Of a DNA stretch of 64,000 nucleotides, positions 9,406 through 22,829 are shown in pieces. The number at the start of each line of letters is the position of its first letter. The first letter of the stretch is position 1. The position numbers and the translations under genes were made by a program. The notes below the pieces were generated by a model. The model worked only from the letters and a program-made list of their open reading frames with translations, was not told the DNA's origin and searched no databases. Source of the DNA: Tepidimonas alkaliphilus (GTDB lineage Bacteria; Pseudomonadota; Gammaproteobacteria; Burkholderiales; Burkholderiaceae_C); contig NZ_VJNB01000001.1 of assembly GCF_007556595.1 (NCBI RefSeq), positions 124,001-188,000 on the forward strand, written 5' to 3'.

Positions 9406-11553
9406 ATGGTGGAAATCGAAATCGACGGCCAAAAGGTGGCGGTGCCGCCCGGCAGCATGGTCATGCATGCGGCCGAGAAGGCCGGTGTCTATATCCCGCA
9501 CTTCTGTTACCACAAGAAGCTGTCGATCGCGGCCAACTGCCGCATGTGCCTGGTCGATATTGAAAAGGCCCCCAAGCCGATGCCGGCCTGCGCCACGCCG
9601 GTGGCGATGGGCATGGTGGTGCGCACCAAGAGCGACAAGGCGGTCAAGGCGCAGAAGGCGGTGATGGAGTTTTTGCTCATCAACCACCCGCTGGACTGCC
9701 CGATTTGCGATCAAGGCGGCGAGTGCCAACTGCAAGATTTGGCGGTGGGCTACGGCGGCACGCGCTCGCGTTACGAGGAGGAAAAGCGCGTCGTCTTTCA
9801 CAAGAACGTCGGGCCGCTCATCGCCATGGAGGAGATGAGCCGCTGCATCCACTGCACCCGCTGCGTGCGCTTCGGGCAGGAGATCGCCGGCGTCATGGAG
9901 CTCGGCATGAGCCACCGCGGCGAGCATTCCGAGATCGAAACTTTCCTCGGCGCCTCGGTGGATTCCGAGTTGTCAGGCAACATGATCGACTTGTGCCCGG
10001 TGGGAGCGCTGACCAGCAAGCCGTTCCGCTACGCGGCGCGCACGTGGGAGCTGGCGCGGCGCCGCAGCATCAGCCCGCACGATTCCACCGGCGCCAACCT
10101 CGTCGTGCAGGTCAAGGGCGACCGCGTGCTGCGCGTCGTTCCTTACGAGAACGAGGCTGTCAACGAATGCTGGATCGCCGATCGTGACCGCTTTAGTTAC
10201 GAGGCGCTCAACAGCCCCGACCGCTTGACCCAGCCGATGGTCAAGCAAGGAGGGCAGTGGAACGAAGTGGACTGGAAGACGGCCCTGGAATTCGTCGCCC
10301 AGGGCCTACAGGGCGTGCGCGAGCGCCACGGCGCCGGCGCGCTCGGCCTGCTGGCCAGCCCGCACGCCACGGTGGAGGAGCTGTGGCTGGCGCGCGCGTT
10401 GATGGCGGGGCTCGGCAGCTCCAACATCGACCACCGCCTGCGCAGCCACGCATTCGATCACGCCGCGCCGGCCGGGCGGGCGCGCTGGCTCGGGCTGCCG
10501 ATTGCCGAACTGTCCTCGCTTGACCGCGCGCTGGTGGTCGGCTCCAACCTGCGCAAGGATCATCCGCTGTTCGCGCAGCGCATCCGCCAGGCGGTGCGCA
10601 AGGGTGCACAGGTCTCGGCGCTGGCGGCGCAGCGGCCGGACTGGGCGATGCCGTTGCACGCGGTGCTGCAGGCGCCGGCCACGCACTGGGCCGAGACGTT
10701 GGCGCGCGTGGCGGTGGCGCTGGCCGAGGCGCTGGGCGTGGCGCGCCCGGCCGGCACCGAGGGCGTGACGGCCGACGAGACGGCGCGCGCCATCGCCGCC
10801 TCGTTGCGCGGCGGCGAGCGCAAGGCGGTGCTGCTCGGCAACGCGGCGGCGCACCACGAACGGGCCGCGAGCCTGCTGGCGCTGGCGCAGTGGATCGCGC
10901 AGCACACCGGCGCGCGCTGGGGCTACCTGACGGAGGCCGCCAACACGGTGGGCGCGCAGCTGGTCGGCGCGCTGCCGGGCGAGGGTGGGCTGGATGCGCA
11001 GCGCATGCTCGGCGGGGGTCTCAAGGCTGCCGTGCTGCTCGGCGTGGAGCCGGGCGCCGACACCGCCGGCGACGGGGCGGCGCTGCGCGAGGCCGAGCTG
11101 GTGGTGACGCTGAGCCCGTTCAAGACCAACCTCGAGCTCAGCGACGTGCTGCTGCCGGTGGCGCCGTTCACTGAGACCTCGGGCTCGTTTGTCAACGCTG
11201 AGGGACGGCTGCAGAGCTTCCAGGCGGTGGTCAAGCCGCTGGGGCAGACGCGCCCGGCGTGGAAGGTGCTGCGGGTGCTGGGCAACCTGCTGCAGCTGAG
11301 CGGCTTCGACTTCGAATCGTCGGCGCAGGTGCTGGCTGCGGCGCTGCCGGGCGTGGCCGACGGCGGCTTCGTGCCGGCGGCGCGGCTGGACAACGCGACG
11401 ACGGCGCCGATCGACCTGACGCCGGCGCAGCGCGTGCCGTGCGTGGCCTCCATCTACCAGCTTGACGCGTTGGTGCGCCGCGCGCCGGCGCTGCAGGCCA
11501 CCGCCGACGCCCGCGCCGCGCGTGTCGCTGCCGCTGAAGGAGTGTGCGCATGA
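9406..11553 (+). CDS. nuoG: NADH-quinone oxidoreductase subunit G
   Basis: Largest peripheral subunit, passing electrons from NuoE/F towards NuoI. 715 residues from the ATG at 9406, which follows GAGGGAAG at good spacing and gives [11 protein letters not shown]; an upstream ATG at 9385 overlaps nuoF and is less likely. N-terminal ferredoxin domain with Cys34, Cys45, Cys48 and Cys62 ([2Fe-2S] N1b), then the His/Cys ligand set [14 protein letters not shown] (N5) and [10 protein letters not shown] with CPVGAL (N4). The long C-terminal molybdopterin-oxidoreductase-like domain is degenerate, as in the family. Confidence 0.97.
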   Translation: MVEIEIDGQKVAVPPGSMVMHAAEKAGVYIPHFCYHKKLSIAANCRMCLVDIEKAPKPMPACATPVAMGMVVRTKSDKAVKAQKAVMEFLLINHPLDCPICDQGGECQLQDLAVGYGGTRSRYEEEKRVVFHKNVGPLIAMEEMSRCIHCTRCVRFGQEIAGVMELGMSHRGEHSEIETFLGASVDSELSGNMIDLCPVGALTSKPFRYAARTWELARRRSISPHDSTGANLVVQVKGDRVLRVVPYENEAVNECWIADRDRFSYEALNSPDRLTQPMVKQGGQWNEVDWKTALEFVAQGLQGVRERHGAGALGLLASPHATVEELWLARALMAGLGSSNIDHRLRSHAFDHAAPAGRARWLGLPIAELSSLDRALVVGSNLRKDHPLFAQRIRQAVRKGAQVSALAAQRPDWAMPLHAVLQAPATHWAETLARVAVALAEALGVARPAGTEGVTADETARAIAASLRGGERKAVLLGNAAAHHERAASLLALAQWIAQHTGARWGYLTEAANTVGAQLVGALPGEGGLDAQRMLGGGLKAAVLLGVEPGADTAGDGAALREAELVVTLSPFKTNLELSDVLLPVAPFTETSGSFVNAEGRLQSFQAVVKPLGQTRPAWKVLRVLGNLLQLSGFDFESSAQVLAAALPGVADGGFVPAARLDNATTAPIDLTPAQRVPCVASIYQLDALVRRAPALQATADARAARVAAAEGVCA

Positions 11554-12632
11554 TCGACGCCATCTACCAAGGGGGCTTGGGTCTGAGTCAAGCGGCGTGG
11601 TGGACGCAGGCCGGCTGGCCCGTGCTGTGGATCCTGATCAAGATTGCGGTGCTGCTGACTCCCCTGATGCTGTTGGTTGCCTACCTGACATGGTGGGAAC
11701 GGCGTCTGCTGGCGTGGATGCAGGTGCGACTCGGTCCCAATCGCGTTGGGCCGTTTGGGCTGCTGCAGCCGATTGCGGACGCGCTCAAGCTCCTGACCAA
11801 AGAGCTGATTCGTCCGACCGCGGCCAATGGCGGGCTGTTTCGCCTGGGGCCGGTGCTGGCCATCATGCCGGCGCTGGCCGCGTGGGTGGCGGTGCCGTTT
11901 GGGCCCGACGTGGTGCTGGCCAACGTCAACGCCGGTTTGTTGGTGATTTTGGCCATCACCTCAATCGAGGTCTATGGCATCATCATTGCCGGCTGGGCGT
12001 CCAATTCCAAATACGCCTTTCTTGGCGCACTGCGTGCGTCAGCCCAGATGGTCAGTTATGAAATCGCCATCGGCTTTTGCTTCTTGGTGGTGGTGATGAC
12101 GGCCGGCAGCTTGAATCTGGCGGACATCGTGGCCTCGCAATCGCGCGGTGTGGGCGCCGAGATGGGGTTGAGCTTTCTCTCGTGGAATTGGCTGCCGCTG
12201 TTGCCGATTTTTATGGTTTACTTGATTTCGGCGGTGGCGGAAACCAACCGTCACCCGTTCGACGTGGTCGAGGGCGAAGCTGAGATCGTGGCCGGCCACA
12301 TGGTTGAGTATTCCGGCATGGGCTTCGCAATCTTCTTCCTGGCCGAGTACGCCAGCATGTGGCTGGTTTCGATCCTGGCGGTGCTGATGTTCTTGGGCGG
12401 CTGGCTGCCGCCAATCGACCATCCGGTTTTCCACGCAGTGCCAGGCTGGATTTGGCTGGGTCTCAAAACGTTCATCGTGGTGTCGATGTTCATCTGGATT
12501 CGCGCAACATTCCCGCGTTTCCGTTATGACCAGATTATGCGGCTGGGATGGAAAATCTTCATTCCAGTTACGCTGGTTTGGCTGCTGTTGGTGGGTGCTG
12601 TCATGCAGACACCGTGGAATCCTTGGAAATAA
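11550..12632 (+). CDS. nuoH: NADH-quinone oxidoreductase subunit H
   Basis: Membrane subunit at the junction with the peripheral arm, forming much of the quinone access channel. 360 residues with about eight membrane helices; signatures [21 protein letters not shown] and [19 protein letters not shown] at 11550 overlaps the nuoG stop; a GTG two codons earlier is possible but unnecessary. Third-position GC appears lower than in nuoG and nuoL by eye. Confidence 0.97.
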   Translation: MIDAIYQGGLGLSQAAWWTQAGWPVLWILIKIAVLLTPLMLLVAYLTWWERRLLAWMQVRLGPNRVGPFGLLQPIADALKLLTKELIRPTAANGGLFRLGPVLAIMPALAAWVAVPFGPDVVLANVNAGLLVILAITSIEVYGIIIAGWASNSKYAFLGALRASAQMVSYEIAIGFCFLVVVMTAGSLNLADIVASQSRGVGAEMGLSFLSWNWLPLLPIFMVYLISAVAETNRHPFDVVEGEAEIVAGHMVEYSGMGFAIFFLAEYASMWLVSILAVLMFLGGWLPPIDHPVFHAVPGWIWLGLKTFIVVSMFIWIRATFPRFRYDQIMRLGWKIFIPVTLVWLLLVGAVMQTPWNPWK

Positions 12633-12649
12633 ACCTGGAGGCACGCCGC

Positions 12650-13159
12650 ATGTCCGCCAATGCCGTCGCGCCGTTTTCGCTGAAAGATTTCTTCAAGAGC
12701 TTTCTGCTCCTGGAGCTGTTCAAGGGCATGGCCCTGACCGGTCGTTACGCGCTGCGCCCCAAGGTCACGCTGCAGTATCCGGAAGAAAAAACGCCGCTGT
12801 CGCCGCGTTTTCGCGGCCTGCACGCGCAGCGTCGTTATCCCAACGGCGAGGAGCGTTGCATCGCCTGCAAGTTGTGCGAAGCCGTGTGCCCGGCGATGGC
12901 CATCACGATTGAGTCGGCTCAGCGCGAGGATGGCACGCGCCGCACCACGCGCTACGACATTGACCTGACCAAGTGCATCTTCTGCGGTTTTTGCGAAGAG
13001 GCCTGTCCGGTCGATGCGATCGTCGAGACGCACATCTTTGAATACCACGGAGAAAAGCGCGGCGACCTCTATTTCACCAAAGAGATGTTGCTGGCGGTGG
13101 GCGATCGCTACGAAAAAGAAATCGCCGCGGCAAAAGCAGCCGATGCCAAATACCGCTAA
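12650..13159 (+). CDS. nuoI: NADH-quinone oxidoreductase subunit I
   Basis: Ferredoxin-like subunit holding the [4Fe-4S] clusters N6a and N6b that bridge NuoG and NuoB. 169 residues, with two CxxCxxCxxxCP motifs: Cys70/73/76/80 and Cys109/112/115/119. An amphipathic N-terminal helix ([15 protein letters not shown]) anchors it to the membrane arm. ATG at 12650 is preceded by CTGGAGG. Confidence 0.98.
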   Translation: MSANAVAPFSLKDFFKSFLLLELFKGMALTGRYALRPKVTLQYPEEKTPLSPRFRGLHAQRRYPNGEERCIACKLCEAVCPAMAITIESAQREDGTRRTTRYDIDLTKCIFCGFCEEACPVDAIVETHIFEYHGEKRGDLYFTKEMLLAVGDRYEKEIAAAKAADAKYR

Positions 13160-13189
13160 ACTTCAAGCCGCCTCCTGACCGGATTGACC

Positions 13190-13840
13190 ATGGACTTTGT
13201 TGCCGGCTTTTTTTATGTTTTTTCAGCGGTGCTGCTGTTTTCCGCATTGCGCGTGATCACGGCGCGCAACCCGGTGCATGCGGTGTTGTATTTGATGCTG
13301 GCGTTTTCGCAGGCGGCGGCGCTGTGGTTGTTGCTGAAAGCCGAGTTTCTCGGCATTGCGCTGGTTTTGGTGTATCTCGGCGCGGTGATGGTGCTGTTTC
13401 TGTTTGTCGTCATGATGCTGGATCTCAACGTCGATGCCATGCGCGCTGGCTTTTGGCGCCATCTGCCGCTGGCGCTTATTCTGGGCGGGGTGGTCAGCAT
13501 CGAGTTGATCGCCGTGGTGTGGGCGGGTTTTCCCACCGCCGTGGCGGATCCTTCGGTGGCTGCGCGCGCCATGCATGCACCGGATCACAACAACACTTAC
13601 GAGTTGGGGCGGCTGTTGTTCAGTGAATACCTTTACCCTGTGCAGGCGGCAGCCGTGATCCTGTTGGTGGCGATGGTGGCGGCGATTGCGCTGACGCTGC
13701 GCGGGCGTAAGGACACCAAGACGATCGATCCCGGCGTGCAGGTGCGGGTCAAGGCTGAGCAGCGGCTGCGGGTGCTGCCGGTGCCGGCGGCCCGGGTGGC
13801 GGCGCCCGCGTCCACGCCGCAGAAGGAGGAGGGGGCATGA
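13190..13840 (+). CDS. nuoJ: NADH-quinone oxidoreductase subunit J
   Basis: Membrane-arm subunit with five predicted helices. 216 residues starting [16 protein letters not shown]; the conserved third-helix stretch [18 protein letters not shown] is present. A hydrophilic C-terminal tail (about 40 residues) is typical of betaproteobacterial NuoJ. Start chosen at the ATG (13190) rather than a TTG two codons earlier. Overlaps nuoK by four bases. Confidence 0.96.
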   Translation: MDFVAGFFYVFSAVLLFSALRVITARNPVHAVLYLMLAFSQAAALWLLLKAEFLGIALVLVYLGAVMVLFLFVVMMLDLNVDAMRAGFWRHLPLALILGGVVSIELIAVVWAGFPTAVADPSVAARAMHAPDHNNTYELGRLLFSEYLYPVQAAAVILLVAMVAAIALTLRGRKDTKTIDPGVQVRVKAEQRLRVLPVPAARVAAPASTPQKEEGA

Positions 13841-14157
13841 GCTCGCTCGGTGCTTTGAGCGTTGGCCATTTTTTGGCCGTGGGTGCGCTGCTGTTTGCGC
13901 TGTCCGTGGTTGGTATTTTTCTCAATCGCAAGAATCTGATCGTGCTGCTGATGGCCATCGAGCTGATGCTGCTGGCGGTCAATCTCAATTTCGTCGCCTT
14001 CGCCCACTACCTTGGTGATTTGCACGGACAGGTGTTCGTGTTTTTCATCCTGACCGTGGCCGCGGCCGAATCGGCGATCGGTTTGGCGATTCTGGTGCTG
14101 TTGTTCCGCAACCAAGCTTCGATTGACGTGGAGTCGTTGCACAGCCTGAAGGGCTGA
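13837..14157 (+). CDS. nuoK: NADH-quinone oxidoreductase subunit K
   Basis: Small antiporter-like membrane subunit (MrpC homologue) taking part in proton translocation. 106 residues, three membrane helices, with conserved membrane glutamates in [19 protein letters not shown] and [14 protein letters not shown]. Its ATG overlaps the nuoJ stop. 37 bases separate it from nuoL. Confidence 0.97.
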   Translation: MSSLGALSVGHFLAVGALLFALSVVGIFLNRKNLIVLLMAIELMLLAVNLNFVAFAHYLGDLHGQVFVFFILTVAAAESAIGLAILVLLFRNQASIDVESLHSLKG

Positions 14158-14194
14158 TCGATCAGTCGGCCTTCCATCGACGGCGCAAAACATC

Positions 14195-16216
<2,022 letters not shown>

Positions 16217-16229
16217 GGAGAACGCACGC

Positions 16230-17702
16230 ATGGGTCTGCTGAGTCTGGCGATCTGGACGCCGATCGCTTTCGGGACGGTGCTGCTGGCGCTGGGGCGCGA
16301 CGAGCACGCGCGCGCCGTGCGCTGGATCGCGCTGGTGGGGGCGCTGCTGGGGCTGGCGGTGACGGTGCCGCTGGTGGCCGGCTTCGACGCCTCCTCCGCC
16401 GCGATGCAGTTCGTCGAGAAGGCGCCGTGGATCGAGCGCTTCAACGTCCACTACCACCTCGGGGTCGACGGCATCTCGCTGTGGCTGGTGCCGCTGACGG
16501 CGTTCATCACGGTGATCGTCGTGCTGGCCGGCTGGGAGGTGATCACCGAGCGCGTCAACCAGTACATGGGCGCGTTCCTGATCCTGTCGGGCCTGATGAT
16601 CGGCGTGTTCGCGGCGCTGGACGCGATGCTGTTCTACATCTTCTTCGAGGCCACGCTCATCCCGATGTACATCATCATCGGCATCTGGGGCGGCCCGAAC
16701 AAGATCTACGCCGCGTTCAAGTTTTTCCTCTACACGCTGCTGGGCTCGCTGCTGATGCTGGTGGCGCTGGTCTACCTCTACAACGTCTCCGGCAGCTTCG
16801 ACCTGGCGACGTGGTGGGCGCTGCCGCTGCCGGCGGGCGTGCAGACGGCGCTGTTCTTCGCGTTCTTCGCGGCGTTCGCGGTCAAGGTGCCGATGTGGCC
16901 GGTGCACACCTGGCTGCCGGACGTGCACGTGGAGGCGCCCACCGGCGGCTCAGCGGTGCTGGCGGCGATCATGCTCAAGCTCGGCGCCTACGGCTTCCTG
17001 CGCTTCTCGCTGCCGATCACGCCGGATGCGTCGCACGAGTGGGCGCCGCTGGTCATCGGCCTGTCGCTGGTGGCCGTCATCTACGTCGGCCTGGTGGCGA
17101 TGGTGCAGCATGATATGAAAAAGCTTGTGGCCTACTCGTCGGTGGCGCACATGGGCTTCGTCACGCTGGGCTTTTTCCTGTTCAACGACCTGGGCGTCAG
17201 CGGCGGCCTGGTGCAGATGATCGCGCACGGCTTTGTGTCGGCGGCGATGTTCCTGTGCATCGGCGTGCTCTATGACCGCGTGCATTCGCGCGAGATCAAG
17301 GACTACGGCGGGGTGCTCAACACGATGCCGGCGTTCGGGGCGTTCGCGGCGCTGTTCGTGATGGCCAACGCCGGCCTGCCGGGCACGGCCGGCTTCGTCG
17401 GCGAGTGGATGGTGATCCTGGCCGCGGTGCGCGAGAACTTCTGGATCGGTCTGCTGGCAGCGACCTCGCTGATCCTTGGCGCGGCGTATTCGCTGTGGAT
17501 GTTCAAGCGCGTCTATCTTGGCGCGCCGGTGCACGAGCACGTCAAGGTGCTGAAGGATCTCAACGCCCGCGAGTACCTGATCTTGGCGCTGCTGGCGTTG
17601 ATGGTGCTCTACCTCGGCATCCATCCGAAGCCGTTTACGGACGCCATGGAGCCGTCGGTGCAGCAATTGCTGCGCCACGTGGCCGTCTCCAAGCTGATTT
17701 GA
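16230..17702 (+). CDS. nuoM: NADH-quinone oxidoreductase subunit M
   Basis: Second antiporter-like proton-pumping subunit. 490 residues with about 14 membrane helices; conserved FEATLIPMYIIIGIWGG (key Glu) and KVPMWPVHTWLPDVHVEAPT (key Lys) motifs, and VEKAPWIERFNVHYHLGVDG near the N-terminus. ATG at 16230 is preceded by GAGGAG. Confidence 0.98.
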   Translation: MGLLSLAIWTPIAFGTVLLALGRDEHARAVRWIALVGALLGLAVTVPLVAGFDASSAAMQFVEKAPWIERFNVHYHLGVDGISLWLVPLTAFITVIVVLAGWEVITERVNQYMGAFLILSGLMIGVFAALDAMLFYIFFEATLIPMYIIIGIWGGPNKIYAAFKFFLYTLLGSLLMLVALVYLYNVSGSFDLATWWALPLPAGVQTALFFAFFAAFAVKVPMWPVHTWLPDVHVEAPTGGSAVLAAIMLKLGAYGFLRFSLPITPDASHEWAPLVIGLSLVAVIYVGLVAMVQHDMKKLVAYSSVAHMGFVTLGFFLFNDLGVSGGLVQMIAHGFVSAAMFLCIGVLYDRVHSREIKDYGGVLNTMPAFGAFAALFVMANAGLPGTAGFVGEWMVILAAVRENFWIGLLAATSLILGAAYSLWMFKRVYLGAPVHEHVKVLKDLNAREYLILALLALMVLYLGIHPKPFTDAMEPSVQQLLRHVAVSKLI

Positions 17703-17756
17703 ACCGACTGGGCCACCGGTCCAACTTGACAGCCTGACCAAGAAAGCGACTTGCCG

Positions 17757-19235
17757 ATGATCGATGCCATCAGTTGGGCGACCGCCGCACCGGAATTGCT
17801 GCTGTTGGTGATGGCGTGCGTGATCGCCCTGTTCGACCTTTTTGTCGATAGCCCGCATCGCGAAGCGACTTACCGCCTGACGCTGCTGACCCTGGCGGCG
17901 GTGGCGGGCCTGGAAGGCTACCTTGCCGTCAGCGGCGCCACCTTGGTGGGGTTTGGCGGCATGATCGTCAGCGACCCGATGGCGGCGTGGCTCAAAGCCT
18001 TTGCCAGCGTGGCCTTGATGGTGACGCTGGTGTATGCCCGCCCGTATGCGGGCGCGCGCGACATGCTGCGCGGCGGCGAGCTGTTCACGCTGTCGATGTT
18101 CGCGCTGCTGGGCATGTTCATCATGATCAGCGGCCACCACTTTTTGGTGCTGTACCTCGGCCTGGAGTTGCTGACGCTGTCGAGCTACGCGCTGGTGGCG
18201 CTGCGCCGTGACGATGCGCGTGCCACCGAGGCGGCGATGAAATATTTTGTGCTTGGCGCGCTGGCCAGCGGCTTTTTGCTCTACGGCCTGTCGCTGGTGT
18301 ATGGCGCCACCGGCAGCTTGCACGTGCCGACGGTGGCGCAGGCGGTGGCCGCTGGCGTGCGCGAGCCGCTGGTGTTGACGCTGGGCGTGGTGTTCGTCGT
18401 CGCCGGGCTGGCGTTCAAGCTCGGCGTGGTGCCGTTTCACATGTGGGTGCCGGACATTTATCACGGGGCGCCGACCGCCATTACGCTGCTGATCGGTGGC
18501 GCGCCCAAGCTTGCGGCGTTTGCGATCTTGGTGAGGCTGCTGGCCGAGAGCCTGCCCGGCGTGGCGACGGACTGGGAGTCGATGCTGGCGGTGCTGGCGG
18601 TGCTGTCGCTGGTGGTCGGCAACCTGGCCGCGGTGGCGCAGCGCAACGTCAAGCGGATGCTGGCGTTTTCCACCATTGCGCAGATGGGCTTTATGCTGCT
18701 GGCGTTGGTTGGCGGCATCGGCGGCGGCGCCGGCTTGGCCGGCGAAGCCTGGGGCGCCGCGATGTTCTACGTCGTCACCTATGTGCTGACGACGCTGGCC
18801 ACCTTCGGCGTGATGCTGCTGCTGACGCGCACCGGTTTTGAGTCGGAGGAGCTGGGGGATTTTGCTGGTCTCAACCAGCGCAGTCCGCTGTATGCCGGCG
18901 TGATGGCGGCCTGCTTGCTGTCGCTGGCCGGCATCCCGCCGCTGGTTGGCTTTTACGCCAAGTTGGCGGTGTTGCAGGCGCTGCTGGCGGTTGGGGGAGG
19001 GCTTTACGTAGGGCTGGCGGTGTTTGCCGTGCTGGCCTCGCTGGTCGGCGCGTTCTACTACATTCGCCTGATTAAGGTGATGTATTTCGATGCCCCGCAG
19101 CAAAGCGCGCCGATCGAGGCGCCGCTGGAAGTGCGTGCGGTGCTGTCGGCCAATGGCGCGCTGGTGTTGCTGCTGGGGCTGTTGCCGGGCGGGCTGATGG
19201 CGCTGTGCGTCCAGGCCGTGCGCGCGGTCTTGTAA
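17757..19235 (+). CDS. nuoN: NADH-quinone oxidoreductase subunit N
   Basis: Third antiporter-like subunit, closest to the peripheral arm. 492 residues; lysine-bearing motif KLGVVPFHMWVPDIYHGAPT and LGLELLTLSSYALVAL are visible. ATG at 17757 gives MIDAISWATAAPELLLL; a TTG two codons earlier is less likely. Last nuo gene; DUF2818 starts 19 bases later. Confidence 0.97.
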   Translation: MIDAISWATAAPELLLLVMACVIALFDLFVDSPHREATYRLTLLTLAAVAGLEGYLAVSGATLVGFGGMIVSDPMAAWLKAFASVALMVTLVYARPYAGARDMLRGGELFTLSMFALLGMFIMISGHHFLVLYLGLELLTLSSYALVALRRDDARATEAAMKYFVLGALASGFLLYGLSLVYGATGSLHVPTVAQAVAAGVREPLVLTLGVVFVVAGLAFKLGVVPFHMWVPDIYHGAPTAITLLIGGAPKLAAFAILVRLLAESLPGVATDWESMLAVLAVLSLVVGNLAAVAQRNVKRMLAFSTIAQMGFMLLALVGGIGGGAGLAGEAWGAAMFYVVTYVLTTLATFGVMLLLTRTGFESEELGDFAGLNQRSPLYAGVMAACLLSLAGIPPLVGFYAKLAVLQALLAVGGGLYVGLAVFAVLASLVGAFYYIRLIKVMYFDAPQQSAPIEAPLEVRAVLSANGALVLLLGLLPGGLMALCVQAVRAVL

Positions 19236-19242
19236 CGCCGGC

Positions 19243-19248
19243 TACACT
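19243..19248 (+). promoter_or_regulatory. Candidate -10 element (TACACT) 6 bp before the DUF2818 start
   Basis: TACACT sits in the 19-base gap after nuoN, with six bases between it and the ATG at 19255. If used, the transcript would begin at or next to the start codon. No clear -35 box. The spacing matches the pattern at orn, polA and other genes in the window. Confidence 0.35.
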
Positions 19249-19254
19249 CCCGGC

Positions 19255-19554
19255 ATGAGTCTGCAAGCCGCCGTCTGGCTGGTCATCGTTTTGGCTCTCG
19301 TGGGGGCCAATTTGCCGTTCATCAACCAACGCTGGTTGGCAGTGCTGCCGGCGCGGGGGGGTGTGAAGCCTTTGTGGGGCCGGCTGCTGGAGCTGGCGCT
19401 GTTTTATTTTCTGGTGGGCGCGGTCGCGCTGGCCCTGGAAGCCCATCTGGGTCAAATCTATCCGCAGCGCTGGGAGTTTTATGCCGTCACCGCGTCGATG
19501 TTTGCGACCTTGGCCTTCCCGGGCTTCGTCTGGCGCTATTTGGTGCGGCGTTAA
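19255..19554 (+). CDS. DUF2818 family membrane protein behind nuoN
   Basis: 99-residue protein with three predicted membrane segments (about residues 4-22, 42-62 and 75-95) and a short basic C-terminus. I recognise it as DUF2818, a family found almost only in Betaproteobacteria directly after nuoN; its function is unknown. The position 19 bases after nuoN and the small hydrophobic product suggest a role with complex I, such as assembly or an accessory subunit, but that is inference from context. No Shine-Dalgarno sequence precedes the ATG. Confidence 0.85.
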   Translation: MSLQAAVWLVIVLALVGANLPFINQRWLAVLPARGGVKPLWGRLLELALFYFLVGAVALALEAHLGQIYPQRWEFYAVTASMFATLAFPGFVWRYLVRR

Positions 19555-19559
19555 ATACC

Positions 19560-20180
19560 GTGCATTTCGATCCTCAACCTGACCATTTGGTGGAAACCCC
19601 GCTGCGGCAGGAGACGCTGTGGCAGGGCAGCTTTTTGTCGCTGCATCGCGACGAGGTGCGCCTGCCCGATGGCGGTACGGCGCGGCGCGTGTACCTGACC
19701 CACCCCGGCGCGGTGATGGTGGTGCCGCTGCTGGACGATGGCCGGCTGGTGGTGGAGCGCCAGTATCGTTACGCCGTTCGACGCGCGTTCATGGAGTTTC
19801 CCGCGGGCAAGCTCGATGCCGGCGAGGGCGGCTGGGCGTGCGCCGCGCGCGAGCTGCGCGAGGAGACCGGCTACCAGGCCGACGAGTGGGCGCGCGCCGG
19901 CGTGCTGCACCCCTGCATTGGCTACGCCAATGAGGTCATCGAAATCTGGTTTGCGCGCGGGCTGCGCCACGGTGCGCGCACGCTGGACGAAGGCGAATTC
20001 CTCGACGTGCTGGCGCTGACGCCGCAGGAGCTATTGGACGCGGTGGCGCGCGGCGACCTCACCGACGGCAAAACCCTGGTTGGGTTGCTGTGGTGGCAAA
20101 ACGTGGCCAGCGGGCGCTTCGTCCTCGACTGGCGTCCGGCTGCGCACTGGGCACCCTCGGCCAGTGGTGGCGCATCATGA
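19560..20180 (+). CDS. Nudix hydrolase, ADP-ribose pyrophosphatase type
   Basis: Hydrolyses ADP-ribose or related ADP-sugars to AMP and sugar phosphate, in the cytosol. 206 residues; complete Nudix box beginning GKLDAGEGGWACAARE and ending LREETGY, with the Gx5Ex7REUxEExGU spacing. The fold and length match the NudF/ADPRase group rather than mutator MutT. The start is GTG at 19560, right after the DUF2818 stop. Its stop overlaps the next ATG (ATGA). Substrate is inferred from family resemblance only. Confidence 0.85.
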   Translation: MHFDPQPDHLVETPLRQETLWQGSFLSLHRDEVRLPDGGTARRVYLTHPGAVMVVPLLDDGRLVVERQYRYAVRRAFMEFPAGKLDAGEGGWACAARELREETGYQADEWARAGVLHPCIGYANEVIEIWFARGLRHGARTLDEGEFLDVLALTPQELLDAVARGDLTDGKTLVGLLWWQNVASGRFVLDWRPAAHWAPSASGGAS

Positions 20181-20620
20181 AGGTGCTGGATTTGAGCTGC
20201 GCGCACGGCCACGTGTTCGAAGGGTGGTTCGCTTCCGAAGAGGACTACCGCCAACAGCGCGAGCGCGGCCTGATCGAATGCCCAGTGTGCGGCGACCGTG
20301 CGATCGACAAGCGCCTAAGCGCCCCCTATGTGCAGACGCGCCGGGTCGCAGAGCAGCCCAACGCTGCCGCTTCGGTTGCCGATCCGCAAGCGGCGCAACT
20401 GGCTGAGCAGCTGCGCCGCTTGCGCGCGTGGGTGCGCTCAGCAGAGGATGTGGGGGAGCGTTTCGCTGCCGAAGCGCGCGCGATGCACGAAGGCCACGCG
20501 CCGGCGCGGCGCATTCGCGGGCGCGCGAGTCTGGCCGAAGCCGTCGAGTTGTGGGAGGAGGGCATCGCGGCGCTGCCGCTGCCCGACAGCCCGCTGCTGG
20601 ATGACCAAGCGCTGCACTGA
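20177..20620 (+). CDS. DUF1178 family protein (zinc-ribbon-like N-terminus)
   Basis: 147-residue soluble protein. The N-terminus has the DUF1178 pattern MKVLDLSCAHGHVFEGWFAS followed by CPVCGD, so Cys9, His11 and the CxxC pair could bind zinc. The rest is charged and helical, ending WEEGIAALPLPDSP. Function unknown. It overlaps the Nudix gene by four bases and is probably translationally coupled; it ends the cluster that starts at nuoA and faces gdhA. Confidence 0.85.
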   Translation: MKVLDLSCAHGHVFEGWFASEEDYRQQRERGLIECPVCGDRAIDKRLSAPYVQTRRVAEQPNAAASVADPQAAQLAEQLRRLRAWVRSAEDVGERFAAEARAMHEGHAPARRIRGRASLAEAVELWEEGIAALPLPDSPLLDDQALH

Positions 20621-20672
20621 GAGCGCCTGGCCTGAGGCCCTTGGAGCGGCGGTCGAGCATCGTCCCGTTGCT

Positions 20673-21977
<1,305 letters not shown>

Positions 21978-22010
21978 GGCAAACCGCATCAGTGGTTGAA
22001 CACGGCGTGC

Positions 22011-22040
22011 AGCTTAGCGGCGGGCAGGAGTGTTGTCCAA
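22011..22040 (-). promoter_or_regulatory. Candidate sigma-70 promoter of gdhA
   Basis: Reading the minus strand: TTGGAC (22040-22035), 18-bp spacer, TAAGCT (22016-22011). A start near 22004 would leave a leader of 15-27 nt depending on the start codon used. Confidence 0.35.
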
Positions 22041-22103
22041 CGCCAGTGTGAGATGAGGCCATGCAGGCCATGCATAGCTCGCAAGGGTTCTTTTTTTACA
22101 ACC

Positions 22104-22829
22104 ATGGACCATGCATTTTCGACCGGCAAGCCAGCTGAGGCGCCCGGGCCGTGCGCCGACTGCGGCCAAGAGGTGAGCGTTTCCAATTCGCCGGCGGCGT
22201 TGTCGGGCCTTCAGCCGGCAAGGTTGCGGGCTTGGTTTGCCAACCCGCCTGAATGGCAGCCTGATGCGTGGGCGCAGGATACGCCGCCCGCCGGCGCGCG
22301 CCGCTGCGCGGCGGTGCTGCTTGGCCTGGTGGCGCGGGCCCAGCCCAGTGTGCTGATGATCCGCCGCCCGGCCCACATGCGCACCCACGCTGGCCAAATT
22401 GCATTGCCGGGCGGACAATGGGACCCTGAGGATCAAGGCGATCCGTGGCGCTGCGCGCTGCGCGAGGCGCAGGAAGAAGTTGGCCTTGACCCCCGCCAAG
22501 TGCAGCGCCTGGGTGAGCTGCCGATTCACCGCACCCACACCGGCTTTGACATCACTCCGGTGGTGGCCTGGGTCCAACCCAGCCCGTCTTGGCGCGCCCA
22601 CCCGCAAGAGGTGCAGGAGGTGTTCGAAGTGCCGTTGCACTTTGTGCTTGATTCCGCCCACCACCATCGGCACGAAGGGTGGATCGGCGGGCAGCAGCGC
22701 CGCTGGTGGTCGATGCCTTACCGCGACGAGGGCGGACAGGAACGGCTTATCTGGGGAGCCACCGCGGCCATTTTGCGTAACTTTTATCTTTTCGTGCGGG
22801 CGGCCAGCGCCGCTATGATGCGGGCATGA
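22104..22829 (+). CDS. CoA pyrophosphatase, NudL-like Nudix hydrolase
   Basis: Hydrolyses coenzyme A to 4'-phosphopantetheine and 3',5'-ADP; recognised by the CoA-specific stretch before the Nudix box, LMIRRPAHMRTHAGQIALPGG, and the box itself ending CALREAQEEVGL with the three-residue expansion typical of this subfamily. 241 residues; the first 55 are variable and Pro/Ala-rich. ATG at 22104 follows a T-rich stretch without a clear ribosome-binding site, so the start is less certain. Its stop overlaps the following membrane-protein gene by four bases. Confidence 0.88.
   Translation: MDHAFSTGKPAEAPGPCADCGQEVSVSNSPAALSGLQPARLRAWFANPPEWQPDAWAQDTPPAGARRCAAVLLGLVARAQPSVLMIRRPAHMRTHAGQIALPGGQWDPEDQGDPWRCALREAQEEVGLDPRQVQRLGELPIHRTHTGFDITPVVAWVQPSPSWRAHPQEVQEVFEVPLHFVLDSAHHHRHEGWIGGQQRRWWSMPYRDEGGQERLIWGATAAILRNFYLFVRAASAAMMRA
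22814..22819 (+). promoter_or_regulatory. Candidate -10 element (TATGAT) 6 bp before the CobD/CbiB-like gene
   Basis: TATGAT lies inside the 3' end of the CoA pyrophosphatase gene, six bases before ATG 22826. It matches the start-proximal hexamers seen elsewhere in the window. It may provide a separate transcript for a gene that is also reachable by overlap coupling. Confidence 0.35.

Noticed and set aside
16950-19103. Long open frame on the minus strand (over 700 codons) opposite nuoM and nuoN
   Set aside because: Its product is a low-complexity Arg/His/Gln-rich shadow of high-GC coding sequence, and both genes on the plus strand are certain.
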